Below are positions 26,944-35,040 of a DNA stretch of 64,000 nucleotides, one piece after another. Position 1 is the first letter of the stretch, and the number at the start of each line of letters is the position of its first letter. Under the pieces are notes generated by a model that made no database searches, was not told where the DNA came from, and saw nothing but the letters and a program-made list of their open reading frames with translations. The position numbers and the translations under genes are program-made. The DNA is from Ralstonia soli (lineage in GTDB: Bacteria > Pseudomonadota > Gammaproteobacteria > Burkholderiales > Burkholderiaceae): assembly GCF_023955655.1 (NCBI RefSeq), contig NZ_JAMXHT010000007.1, positions 310,001-374,000 on the forward strand, written 5' to 3'.

Positions 26944-27804
26944 ATGGCCACACTCGGAGCAGGCAAAACGGCGTCGATCGGTATCCGCAAGCAAAAGCGC
27001 GCCGACCTCGTTGCCGAAGAACTCAAGCGGCTGATCACGCAGCGCAACCTCAAGCCCGGAGACAAGCTCCCGCAGGAGGTCAAGCTGCAGGAGACCTTCG
27101 GCGTGAGCAAGGGCACCATCCGCGAGGCGCTCAAGTCGTTAGAGGTGCAAGGCCTGGTGAGCGTGAGCACGGGGCCCGCCGGCGGCGGCACCATCGTCGA
27201 GGTGCCGCTGGACCGCACCTTCCAGCTCATGCAGAACTACTTGTTCTTCAAGGACATCGGCATTGCCGACGTCTACACCGTGCGTCGGCTGCTCGAGCCG
27301 GAGCTGGCGGCCGGCGCCGTGCCGCACCTGACCGAAGACGATTTCCACGCGCTCGAGCACACGATCGATCTGTGCGACCCGGCGTCGGCCAAAGCTGCCG
27401 CGCCGCTGGACCAGCGCCAGGAAGACCTGAGCTTTCACGACATCCTGGCCGCCGCCAACCCCAACCCGATGCTGCGGTTCTGCTGCGAGCTGATCAACGA
27501 AATGCTGCGGCAGCTGGTGGTGTTCGGCAACGAGACCTCGGCCAAGGACCACGCCAAATTTGGTGCGTCAACCGTCAAGTTCCATCGGCAGATTTACGAC
27601 GCCGCGCGTGCGCGCGATGCCGAGCGTGTGCGTGAGCTCATGGCCGCGCACATGGAAGACTGCACGCACCACGTCACGCGCATGAACGGCCGCGTGCATG
27701 GCCGTCTGGTGCTCGATTCCGAGATGCCGCGCCGCAGTCGTCCGCTCATCGACGAGCATGACCACGAGCACGACGACAGCGACGACAGCGACGACGAGGC
27801 GTAA
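26944..27804 (+). CDS. GntR-family regulator (FadR/FCD subfamily)
   Basis: A 286-residue regulator divergent from the liv-type operon and probably its repressor. The winged helix is at about residues 18-85, with the recognition region FGVSKGTIREALKSLEVQGL. The FCD effector domain has the metal ligands spread over ADVYTVRRLLEPELA, SFHDILAAANPNP and FHRQIYDAARARDAERV. The C-terminus is unusual: the last 18 residues are His/Asp/Ser-rich (DEHDHEHDDSDDSDDEA), encoded by repeated GACGAC-AGC codons. The ligand is inferred to be the operon's substrate or product. Confidence 0.85.
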   Translation: MATLGAGKTASIGIRKQKRADLVAEELKRLITQRNLKPGDKLPQEVKLQETFGVSKGTIREALKSLEVQGLVSVSTGPAGGGTIVEVPLDRTFQLMQNYLFFKDIGIADVYTVRRLLEPELAAGAVPHLTEDDFHALEHTIDLCDPASAKAAAPLDQRQEDLSFHDILAAANPNPMLRFCCELINEMLRQLVVFGNETSAKDHAKFGASTVKFHRQIYDAARARDAERVRELMAAHMEDCTHHVTRMNGRVHGRLVLDSEMPRRSRPLIDEHDHEHDDSDDSDDEA

Positions 27805-27808
27805 CGCG

Positions 27809-28252
27809 TCAGTAGGTCTTGTAGGGCAGGAACTTGCCGCTCATCACGATGCGCACGCGGTCGCCCTTCGGGTCGGGCTCGCGCGTGAGGTCCATGTTGA
27901 AGTCGATCGCGCTCATGATGCCGTCGCCAAACTCCTCGTGGATCAGCGCCTTGAACGTCGTGCCATACACGCTGATGAGTTCATAGAAACGGTAGATGAG
28001 CGGGTCCGTCGGCACGGCGCTCGGCAGTGAGCCCTTGTAGGGCGTCACCTGCAGCAGGGCGATGGCCTCTGCCGGCAGCTCCAGCGCAGCACCCACGGCG
28101 TTCGCCTGCGCTTCGGTCAACGTCATCTGGCCGAGCAGTGCAGCGGTGCTCCACTCCTTGCTGTGGCCGATCACTTCAGCCAGTTGCGCCCACGTCAGCC
28201 GCTTCTTGATCTTCTGCAGGACGATCAGGTCGGTCACATCTTCGCGTTGCAT
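27809..28252 (-). CDS. cynS: Cyanate hydratase (cyanase)
   Basis: Decomposes cyanate with bicarbonate to ammonia and two CO2. The protein has 147 residues from the ATG at 28252, which has AAGGAG 5 nt upstream; relatives have about 150-156. The N-terminal helix-turn-helix-like domain (LTWAQLAEVIGHSKEW) and the C-terminal catalytic domain are both present. The active-site Arg, Glu and Ser are in DPLIYRFYELISVYG, HEEFGDGIMSAIDF and the end IVMSGKFLPYKTY. It is not accompanied by cynT or cynX. The gene is convergent with the GntR gene, with stop codons 4 bp apart. Confidence 0.95.
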   Translation of the reverse strand: MQREDVTDLIVLQKIKKRLTWAQLAEVIGHSKEWSTAALLGQMTLTEAQANAVGAALELPAEAIALLQVTPYKGSLPSAVPTDPLIYRFYELISVYGTTFKALIHEEFGDGIMSAIDFNMDLTREPDPKGDRVRIVMSGKFLPYKTY

Positions 28253-28433
28253 ATCGGCTCCTTGGTTGAGAGAAAGAAAGCGCCGCGCAGCATGAGCAAG
28301 GTCGATGCCATGCACATAGCGCCGCGCCCATCGCAGGGCTTGCCTGTCCGCCTGCGATTTCCGCATCGCAGCATCCATTCCGTTTTCCTGGCAACGCATT
28401 GCAGAGGCGCTTCGGACTAGGGCAAACCCCGAG

Positions 28434-28451
28434 ATTGACAGCGCTGTCAAT
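28434..28451. promoter_or_regulatory. 18-bp perfect palindrome, candidate LacI-family operator of the porin-xylFGH operon
   Basis: ATTGACAGCGCTGTCAAT is a perfect 9+9 palindrome with a central CG, the hallmark of LacI-family operators; TGACAGCGCTGTCA cores are known for sugar-responsive members. It lies 101 bp before the porin gene. The LacI regulator at 36698-37738 is the best candidate ligand. Control of the divergent cynS gene is also possible but less likely. Confidence 0.7.
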
Positions 28452-28510
28452 TGTGGCCATTCTTGCGTCCGTCGGCCCGCCACACTATTCAGAAGAGAAC
28501 GCCGACACCG

Positions 28511-28526
28511 CTGTCACGCATGACAG
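28511..28526. promoter_or_regulatory. Second TGACAG dyad near the porin gene, in everted orientation
   Basis: CTGTCA-CGCA-TGACAG has the same half-site as the palindrome 60 bp upstream but pointing outward, 26 bp before the porin ATG. It may be an auxiliary site or a small mRNA hairpin. Confidence 0.35.
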
Positions 28527-28551
28527 ACGGTCCAATATCAGGAGACAGTCC

Positions 28552-29895
28552 ATGGAGCTTGAAGCCGCTCGTCCGGCCGCACGTCGTCAATTCCGCAGCA
28601 AGCGCCTTGGCGCATCGGCCATCGCTGCCGCTGTGCTGGCACTCGGTGCTGCCAGCGCCCACGCATATGACGTCACCACCAGCCCCTACCTGCTGGGCGA
28701 CTGGGGCGGCCTGCGCGCCCGCCTGGCTGAACAAGGCGTGACCTTCAACCTCGGCTACGGCAGCGAAGTCGCGCACAACTTCAGCGGCGGCACCGAGCAC
28801 CTCACGCGCTACACCGATCAATGGGTGATCGGCACGGCGCTGGACCTGCAGAAACTCTGGGGCTGGAAGGGCGGCACGTTCCAGGCCACCATCACCGACC
28901 GCAACGGCCGCAACCTCGGCTCCGACGCAAACATCGGCAACAACATGCTGATCCAGGAAGTCTATGGCCGCGGCCAGACCTGGCACCTGACGCAGTTCTG
29001 GCTGAACCAGAAGCTGCTCAATGACCGCCTGGAGATCAAGGCCGGCCGCGTGACGGTGGGCGAAGACTTCTTCTCGTTCTCGTGCGACTTCCAGAACCTG
29101 ACGTTTTGCGGCTCGCAGCCGGGCAACCTGGTGGGTGGCTACTGGGTGAACTGGCCGACCAGCCAGTGGGGCGCCCGCGCCAAGGTGCACACCTCGGCCG
29201 AAACCTACGCGCAGATCGGCGTCTACCAGGTCAACCCGAACTATGTAGATGACGGCTGGGCGCGCCGCAACGGCTGGAAGCTGAACAACCCGGGCGGCAC
29301 CACCGGCGCGCTGATCCCGCTGGAATTCGGCTGGATGCCCACCATCGAAGGCCGCCCCGGCACATACCGCGTCGGCATCTGGTACAACACGTCCAACGGC
29401 AAGGATTTGTACGAAGACGTCAACGGCAACCCGCGCGGCATCACCGGGCTGGATGCCCGCCAGCGCAGCGGCCAGTACGGCGCTTACCTGAACCTGCAAC
29501 AGCAGATCACCGGCACGCCGGACGGACGCGGCGCCACGGTGTTCCTGAACTTCTCGCAAGCCGATCGCAATACCGCGCAGACCGACCACCAGCTCTCGGT
29601 GGGCGTGCAGTACAAGGGCCCGTTCGATCGCCTGCAGGACACCATCGGCTTTGCGGTGGGCGCCACGCACAACAACGGCCGCTTCGCCGATTTCGTGCGC
29701 CAGAACAATGCGCGCACCGGCTCGAATGCCGTTGCCGGTGACGGCTACGAGTACGTGAGCGAGCTGTATTACAGCTGGTCGCCGGTGAAGTCTGTGTACT
29801 TCCGGCCCAATCTGCAGTACATCCTCCATCCGGGCGGCACCACGCAAAACAAGAATGCGTTCGTGGTCGGCCTGAAGACCGGCGTCACCTTCTAA
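28552..29895 (+). CDS. OprB-family carbohydrate-selective porin
   Basis: Outer-membrane sugar porin of 447 residues. The ATG at 28552 follows AGGAGACAGTCC. The signal peptide ends at ASAHA (about residue 38) after an unusually long, Arg-rich n-region (ARPAARRQFRSKRLG). The mature protein starts YDVTTSPYLLGDWGGLRARL, a classic OprB opening, and has the beta-strand pattern of a 16-stranded barrel ending in Phe (GLKTGVTF). It is 31 bp upstream of the xylF-like gene in the same direction, so it is probably the outer-membrane entry of the same sugar-uptake system. Confidence 0.9.
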   Translation: MELEAARPAARRQFRSKRLGASAIAAAVLALGAASAHAYDVTTSPYLLGDWGGLRARLAEQGVTFNLGYGSEVAHNFSGGTEHLTRYTDQWVIGTALDLQKLWGWKGGTFQATITDRNGRNLGSDANIGNNMLIQEVYGRGQTWHLTQFWLNQKLLNDRLEIKAGRVTVGEDFFSFSCDFQNLTFCGSQPGNLVGGYWVNWPTSQWGARAKVHTSAETYAQIGVYQVNPNYVDDGWARRNGWKLNNPGGTTGALIPLEFGWMPTIEGRPGTYRVGIWYNTSNGKDLYEDVNGNPRGITGLDARQRSGQYGAYLNLQQQITGTPDGRGATVFLNFSQADRNTAQTDHQLSVGVQYKGPFDRLQDTIGFAVGATHNNGRFADFVRQNNARTGSNAVAGDGYEYVSELYYSWSPVKSVYFRPNLQYILHPGGTTQNKNAFVVGLKTGVTF

Positions 29896-29926
29896 GAACA
29901 CCCCTACGCACCCCAGGAGACCTTTC

Positions 29927-30937
29927 ATGATTTCCCGCGTACTGAACACCCTGGCCGCTGCGGCGGTCCTCACCTTCGCAGCCACCTCCGCACACGCCAG
30001 CAAGGAAGCGCCGGTGATCGGCTTCTCGATCGACGACCTGCGCGTCGAGCGCTGGACGCACGACCGCGACTACTTTGTCGAAGCGGCCAAGAAGCTGGGC
30101 GCGACCGTGAACGTGCAGTCGGCCAACGCCAACGAGGCCAAACAAATCGCGCAGATCGAAAACCTGATCGCGCAGAACGTCGACGTGCTCGTGATCGTGC
30201 CGTTCAACTCCAAGGTGCTGGGCAACGCCATTGCCAGCGCCAAAAAGAAGGGCATCAAGGTGGTGTCGTATGACCGCCTGATCCTGAACGCCGACATCGA
30301 CGGCTACGTGACCTTCGACAACGTGAAGGTGGGCGAGCTGCAGGCACAGGGCGTGGTCAAGCTCGCGCCCAAGGGCAACTACTTCCTGCTGGGCGGCGCC
30401 GCCACCGACAACAACGCGCGCCTGCTGCGCGAAGGCCAGATGAAGGTGCTCAAGCCGCTGGTCGACAAGGGCGACATCAAGATCGTCGGCGAGCAATGGA
30501 CGCCCGAGTGGGACCCTTCAAAGGCGCAGAACATCGTTGAAAACGCGCTGACGGCAAACAGCAACAACATCCAGGGCATCGTCGCCTCGAACGACGGCAC
30601 GGCAGGCGGCGCGATCCAGGCGCTGGCACGCCAGAAGCTGGCGGGCAAGGTGCCGGTGTCGGGCCAGGATGCCGATCTGGCCGCCGTGCGCCGCGTGGCC
30701 GAAGGCACGCAGGCCATGACGGTGTACAAGCCGATCAAGCAGATTGCCGGCACGGCCGCTGAAATGGCCGTGGACTTCGTCAAGGGCACCGCGCCCAAGT
30801 TCAACACGAAGCTCAACAACGGCAAGAAGGATGTCGACACCGTGCTGCTGACCCCGACGCTGCTGACCAAGGACAACCTGGAAAGCACGGTCGTCAAGGA
30901 CGGCTTCTATACGCACCAGCAAATCTTCGGCAAGTAA
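29927..30937 (+). CDS. xylF: D-xylose-type ABC transporter, periplasmic binding protein
   Basis: A 336-residue sugar-binding protein with a signal peptide cut after SAHA (about residue 24). The mature start APVIGFSIDDLRVERWTHDR matches XylF proteins. Ligand-contact blocks are IVPFNSKVLGNAI, VVSYDRLI and GQDADLAAVRRVAEG. AGGAGACC lies 6 nt before the ATG. It heads the xylFGH set after the porin gene. Glucose or other monosaccharides are possible ligands for this family, so xylose is probable, not certain. Confidence 0.9.
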   Translation: MISRVLNTLAAAAVLTFAATSAHASKEAPVIGFSIDDLRVERWTHDRDYFVEAAKKLGATVNVQSANANEAKQIAQIENLIAQNVDVLVIVPFNSKVLGNAIASAKKKGIKVVSYDRLILNADIDGYVTFDNVKVGELQAQGVVKLAPKGNYFLLGGAATDNNARLLREGQMKVLKPLVDKGDIKIVGEQWTPEWDPSKAQNIVENALTANSNNIQGIVASNDGTAGGAIQALARQKLAGKVPVSGQDADLAAVRRVAEGTQAMTVYKPIKQIAGTAAEMAVDFVKGTAPKFNTKLNNGKKDVDTVLLTPTLLTKDNLESTVVKDGFYTHQQIFGK

Positions 30938-30981
30938 CACCGTCGAACGCAGTCGATTCATCGCAGCAGTAGGAGGCAGCC

Positions 30982-32529
30982 ATGAGCAGCAACGGCACCC
31001 TGTTCGAGATGCGCAACATCGTGAAGTCGTTCTCCGGTGTGCGCGCGCTCGACGGCGTGAGCCTGGCAGTACAGCCGGGCGAATGCGTCGGGCTATGCGG
31101 GGAGAACGGCGCTGGGAAATCCACCCTCATGAAGGTGCTGTCGGGGGTCTACCCCTACGGCACCTTCGAGGGCGAGATCCTGTGGGAAGGTGAGCCGCTG
31201 CGCGCGCATTCTGTACGCGACAGCGAGCGCGCAGGCATCGTCATCATCCATCAGGAATTGATGCTGGTGCAGCAGCTCTCCGTGACGGAGAACATCTTCC
31301 TCGGCAACGAGATCACCAAGCCCGGGGGCCGCATGGACTACGACGCCATGCACGCCAAGGCCGAGCAGCTCCTGGCCCGCCTGCGCCTGACCGACGTGAA
31401 CGTGGCCGCGCCCGTGATGAACTACGGCAGCGGCCACCAGCAGCTCTTCGAGATTGCCAAGGCGCTGGCCAAGAACGCGCGCCTTTTGATCCTGGACGAA
31501 CCGACATCGTCGCTGTCCGCCAAGGAGATCGAGGTGCTGCTGTCCATCATCGAAGACCTGAAGCGCAGCGGCGTGGCGTGCGTCTACATCTCGCACAAGC
31601 TCGATGAAGTGAAGCGCGTGTGCGACACCGTCACCGTCATCCGCGATGGCAAGCACATCGGCACGCGCCCCGCTGCGGATATGAGCATCGACGACATCAT
31701 CACGATGATGGTCGGTCGCGAGATGACCTCGCTCTTCCCCAAGGTGGAACACACCGTGGGCGATGTTGTGATGGAAGCGCGCAACGTCACCTGCTGGGAT
31801 GTCACCAACCCGAGCCGCAAACGCGCCGACAACGTGAGCTTTGCCGTGCGCCGCGGTGAAATTCTCGGCATTGCCGGCTTGGTGGGCGCGGGACGCACGG
31901 AGATGGTGTCCGCCTTGTTCGGCGCCTATCCCGGCCGCTCCAGCGCGGAGATCACAATGGAAGGCAAGCCCGTCAAGGTGGGCTCGCCGGCAGAAGCGAT
32001 TGCCAACGGCATCTGCCTGGTACCCGAAGACCGCAAGCGCCACGGCATCGTGCCGCTGATGGCCGTGGGCGAGAACATCACGCTCGCCACGCTGGCCCAG
32101 TACGCACGCGGCCTGCGCGTCGACAAGGGCGCGGAGCTCTCCACCGTCGACCGCGAAATCAAGCGCTTGCGCATCAAGACCGCCAGCCCCGCGCTGTCGA
32201 TCGCCAGCCTCTCGGGCGGCAACCAGCAGAAGGCCGTCGTCACGAAGATGGTGCTGGCGATGCCGAAGGTGCTGATCCTCGACGAGCCCACGCGCGGTGT
32301 GGACGTCGGCTCCAAGTACGACATCTACAAGATGATTGCCGACTTGGCCACGGCCGGCATGGCAATCATCATGGTCTCTTCCGAGATGCCGGAAATCCTG
32401 GGCATGAGCGATCGTGTCCTGGTCATGGGCGAAGGCCAGTTGCGTGGCGACTTCGTCAACCAAGGTCTGACCCAGGAGCGCATCCTGGCCGCAGCGATCA
32501 ATGCCGAACCGCAGCCCCAAGCTGCCTGA
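30982..32529 (+). CDS. xylG: D-xylose-type ABC transporter, tandem ATPase
   Basis: A 515-residue protein with two fused nucleotide-binding domains, usual for sugar importers of the CUT2 class. Domain 1 has Walker [13 protein letters not shown] (about residue 38) and Walker [13 protein letters not shown]. Domain 2 has the degenerate Walker [11 protein letters not shown], signature LSGGNQQK and Walker [28 protein letters not shown] precedes the start. It is 6 bp upstream of the permease gene. Confidence 0.93.
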   Translation: MSSNGTLFEMRNIVKSFSGVRALDGVSLAVQPGECVGLCGENGAGKSTLMKVLSGVYPYGTFEGEILWEGEPLRAHSVRDSERAGIVIIHQELMLVQQLSVTENIFLGNEITKPGGRMDYDAMHAKAEQLLARLRLTDVNVAAPVMNYGSGHQQLFEIAKALAKNARLLILDEPTSSLSAKEIEVLLSIIEDLKRSGVACVYISHKLDEVKRVCDTVTVIRDGKHIGTRPAADMSIDDIITMMVGREMTSLFPKVEHTVGDVVMEARNVTCWDVTNPSRKRADNVSFAVRRGEILGIAGLVGAGRTEMVSALFGAYPGRSSAEITMEGKPVKVGSPAEAIANGICLVPEDRKRHGIVPLMAVGENITLATLAQYARGLRVDKGAELSTVDREIKRLRIKTASPALSIASLSGGNQQKAVVTKMVLAMPKVLILDEPTRGVDVGSKYDIYKMIADLATAGMAIIMVSSEMPEILGMSDRVLVMGEGQLRGDFVNQGLTQERILAAAINAEPQPQAA

Positions 32530-32535
32530 ATTGCC

Positions 32536-33744
32536 ATGTCGAACATCCTGCAATCCCAACTCGCCCGCGAGAGCCACAACGGTGGCAACGGCAGCCCGCG
32601 TCTGGACGGCCGCGCCATCCAGCAACTGTTCGTGCGCTACAAGGTCCTGGCCCTGCTGCTGGCCGTAGCGCTCATCTGGATCTTCTTCTACTTCCAGACC
32701 GGCGGCACGTTCCTCAAGCCCAACAGCATTTCCAACCTGTTCCTGCAGATGTCGGTGACAGGCATGCTGGCCTGCGGCATGGTGTTCGTCATCATCGCCG
32801 GAGAGATCGACCTGTCGGTCGGCTCGCTGCTTGGGCTGCTGGGCGGGCTGGTCGCCATCCTCACCGTCAACCTCGGGTGGAATACGTGGCTGGCGGTGGG
32901 CACGGTGCTGGTGGCCGGTGCGGCCATCGGCGTGGTCAACGGCTTCATCACGACCAAGCTGCGCGTGCCGTCGTTCATCGTCGGGCTGGGCGGCATGCTG
33001 GCCTTCCGCGGCCTGCTGCAGTGGAGCACCGACAGCGTGACCATCGCCCCGGTGCCTGACGACCTCGTCAACATCGCGCAGAGCTTTGTGCCGGCGTGGA
33101 TGGCGTGGTCGCTGGCGGCCTTCATCGTCGCCATGTCGGTCGTGCTGACCGTACGCCGCCGCAGCGAGCGCGCCCGCCTGCAACTGGCGCTCACGCCGCT
33201 GTGGGCCGATGGCCTGAAGCTGCTGGCCATTGCAGCGGCCGCGTTCGGCTTCGTCGCCGTGCTCAACCAGGCCAACGGCGTGCCGCTGCCGGTGCTGATC
33301 CTGCTGGTGCTGCTGGCGGTGTTCTCGTACGTGGCCACGCAAACCGTGTTCGGCCGTCACGTCTACGCAGTGGGCGGCAACATGGAAGCCACGCGCCTCT
33401 CTGGCGTGAACGTCGGCCGCGTCAAGCTGCTGGTGTTTGTGCTGATGGGCGTGATGTGCGCCTTCGCGGGCATCATCACCACGGCCCGCTCGGCAGCGGG
33501 TTCGCCCTCGGCCGGCGTCGGCGGCGAGCTCGATGCCATCTCCGCCTGCTTCATCGGCGGCACCTCGATGCGCGGCGGGTCCGGCACGGTGTACGGCGCG
33601 CTGATCGGCGCACTCGTCATGGCTAGCCTCGACAACGGCATGCAGCAGATGAACGTCGACGCCTCGTGGCAGATGATCGTCAAAGGCGTGGTGCTGGTCC
33701 TGGCGGTGTGGATCGACGTGCTATCGGGCTCCAACCGAGGTTAA
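32536..33744 (+). CDS. xylH: D-xylose-type ABC transporter, permease
   Basis: A 402-residue CUT2 permease with about ten hydrophobic segments after a 35-residue cytoplasmic leader. Family blocks GMVFVIIAGEIDLSVGSLLG (about residue 76), KLRVPSFIVGLGGMLAFRG and GGELDAISACFIGGTSMRGG are intact. Its length and the segment VNIAQSFVPAWMAW agree with XylH rather than RbsC. No xylose catabolic enzyme is next to it unless the oxidoreductase at 34057 serves that role. Confidence 0.92.
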   Translation: MSNILQSQLARESHNGGNGSPRLDGRAIQQLFVRYKVLALLLAVALIWIFFYFQTGGTFLKPNSISNLFLQMSVTGMLACGMVFVIIAGEIDLSVGSLLGLLGGLVAILTVNLGWNTWLAVGTVLVAGAAIGVVNGFITTKLRVPSFIVGLGGMLAFRGLLQWSTDSVTIAPVPDDLVNIAQSFVPAWMAWSLAAFIVAMSVVLTVRRRSERARLQLALTPLWADGLKLLAIAAAAFGFVAVLNQANGVPLPVLILLVLLAVFSYVATQTVFGRHVYAVGGNMEATRLSGVNVGRVKLLVFVLMGVMCAFAGIITTARSAAGSPSAGVGGELDAISACFIGGTSMRGGSGTVYGALIGALVMASLDNGMQQMNVDASWQMIVKGVVLVLAVWIDVLSGSNRG

Positions 33745-33804
33745 GCACCCACCGCAGCGCCAACGCAAGCACTCAGACGGTTTGGCCGTTGACGTTCCTG
33801 CCCT

Positions 33805-33920
33805 AGATGGCGCCTTGAATTTCTGTTGCAGGGAGGAAAAAGAAGGGAGGCCTGTCTGAGCGAAGCGAGTTTGCCTCCCTTCCCTCCCTGCGACAGAAAT
33901 TCAAGGGGAAGTCGCCATCT
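33805..33920. repeat. Long imperfect inverted repeat after xylH
   Basis: About 45-bp arms pair AGATGGCG, then CTTGAATTTCTG, then GCAGGGAGG and GGGAGGC with their complements, leaving a short loop that contains GAGCGAAGCGAG. The RNA would fold into one long hairpin. It may act as the xyl operon terminator or be an intergenic repeat family member; similar GC-rich hairpins are scattered between genes of Ralstonia and relatives (general knowledge). Confidence 0.7.
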
Positions 33921-33939
33921 CGGGCGCGCCTTTCTTTTG

Positions 33940-33973
33940 CTTACTTTTCTTTGGCAAGACAAAGAAAAGTGAG
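33940..33973. repeat. Second hairpin of the composite intergenic repeat
   Basis: CTTACTTTTCTTTG and CAAAGAAAAGTGAG pair over 14 bp with one mismatch around GCAAGA. This CTTTGGCAAGACAAAG motif is familiar from intergenic repeats of Burkholderiales and Xanthomonadales. It directly follows the long inverted repeat and precedes the copy at 33980. Confidence 0.65.
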
Positions 33974-33979
33974 TCGGCC

Positions 33980-34014
33980 CCGGCAGGGGACGATACCGGG
34001 GATGGACCACCAAC
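33980..34014 (+). repeat. Repeat unit, copy 1
   Basis: A 35-bp unit beginning CCGGCAGGGG, with GATACCGGGGATGGACCA inside and ending CAAC. It is found again at 62297-62331 with two substitutions. It sits 43 bp before the GTG start of the oxidoreductase gene. Confidence 0.7.
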
Positions 34015-34056
34015 GCCAAACCCCGACCTCACATCTCACACACACAATCCAACACC

Positions 34057-34983
34057 GTGGCTGACTACCCAACCCCCGCTCGCGTTCTCGTCACCGGCGT
34101 AGCCGGCAACCTGGGCCGCAAGGTCGTCGAAGCGCTCGCCACCACCGCGTGGTGCAGCTCCATCATCGGCGTCGACTGGGTCGACCAGAACGTCACGTTT
34201 TCTCCGCAAGCCGCCCAACGCTTCCAATGGGTCAAGGCCGACCTCACCCAAGCGGATGGCGCTTGGACCGACCTGCTGAGCAACGTCGACGCCGTCATCC
34301 ACCTGGCCGCGATCCACTCCACGCCAGATGCCACATGGGAACAGGCACTCGCCTCCTACGGCATGACGCTCAACGTGCTGCAGGCTGCTGCCACGCACGG
34401 GGTGAGGCGCTTCGTGTTTGCGTCATCCAACCATGCGATGGGCGCCTACAAAGACCAACCGCTGGCCGGCACCATCGGCCCGGGCCAACTCACCGCCGAA
34501 CTGGCCCCGGCGCCGGGCACGCGCTGGCACAACGGCATCGAAGAGGTCTACTCGCTGGCCTACGGCACATCCAAGGCAATGGGCGAGCGGCTTTGCAAAG
34601 CGGTCGGCGCGGTGTCCGCAGCCAACGGCGGCCCGTTGTCGATCGTGTCACTGCGCATCGGCTGGGCACTGCCCGACGAGAACGACCCGAACAACATCAA
34701 CCACTCCGGCACCGCCGACACGCCCGTGCCCGGCGAGGTGGCCGACGAAGCCAGCCGCATCGCACTGCGCTGGTTCCGCAACATGTGGCTGTCGAATGAC
34801 GATCTGCGCCAGCTGTTCCTCTGCGCCGTCACGGCCGACCCAGCACGCTGGCCCGCACCGGCCATCGTCGTGAATGGCGTGTCGAACAACCATGGAATGG
34901 ACTGGGGTCTGGAGACCGGGCGCGAACTGATCGGCTATAACCCGCAGGATGATTTGTACGAACGGATCAACGTCGCACCTTAA
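34057..34983 (+). CDS. NAD-dependent epimerase/dehydratase family protein, uronate dehydrogenase-like
   Basis: Extended short-chain dehydrogenase of 308 residues. The NAD motif is VTGVAGNLGRKVVEAL near the N-terminus, the catalytic Ser region is FVFASSNHAMGAY and the active YxxxK is in YGTSKAMGE at about residue 169. The SSNH..G block resembles uronate dehydrogenase, which oxidises galacturonate or glucuronate to the lactone, but the protein is longer than the usual 265 residues. It begins with GTG at 34057 and no strong ribosome-binding site. It lies between the sugar transporter and a bidirectional terminator, so a role in sugar or sugar-acid metabolism is likely. Confidence 0.75.
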   Translation: MADYPTPARVLVTGVAGNLGRKVVEALATTAWCSSIIGVDWVDQNVTFSPQAAQRFQWVKADLTQADGAWTDLLSNVDAVIHLAAIHSTPDATWEQALASYGMTLNVLQAAATHGVRRFVFASSNHAMGAYKDQPLAGTIGPGQLTAELAPAPGTRWHNGIEEVYSLAYGTSKAMGERLCKAVGAVSAANGGPLSIVSLRIGWALPDENDPNNINHSGTADTPVPGEVADEASRIALRWFRNMWLSNDDLRQLFLCAVTADPARWPAPAIVVNGVSNNHGMDWGLETGRELIGYNPQDDLYERINVAP

Positions 34984-34992
34984 TGCCCAAAG

Positions 34993-35023
34993 AAAAAGGC
35001 CCGGCATGGTAGCCGGGCCCTTT
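34993..35023. terminator. Bidirectional Rho-independent terminator
   Basis: GGCCCGGC and GCCGGGCC form an 8-bp GC stem around ATGGTA with A-runs on the left and TTT on the right. It lies between the convergent oxidoreductase and Wzz-like genes and can serve both. Confidence 0.85.
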
Positions 35024-35040
35024 CGGTCAATGCAGGAAGA

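Noticed and set aside
27775-27804. Short tandem GACGACAGC units resembling a microsatellite
   Set aside because: They are in frame inside the GntR gene and only three units long. I treated them as the coding sequence of an acidic tail, not as a separate repeat locus.
20761-27804. Leucine/isoleucine/valine uptake as the role of the ABC transporter
   Set aside because: The family name suggests it, but the adjacent amidase and peptidase and the GntR regulator argue for a different substrate. I kept Liv symbols only for subunit type.
31093-33360. A 755-codon minus-strand open frame across xylG and xylH
   Set aside because: It is antisense to two well-defined transporter genes and has His/Gln/Arg-rich low-complexity composition.
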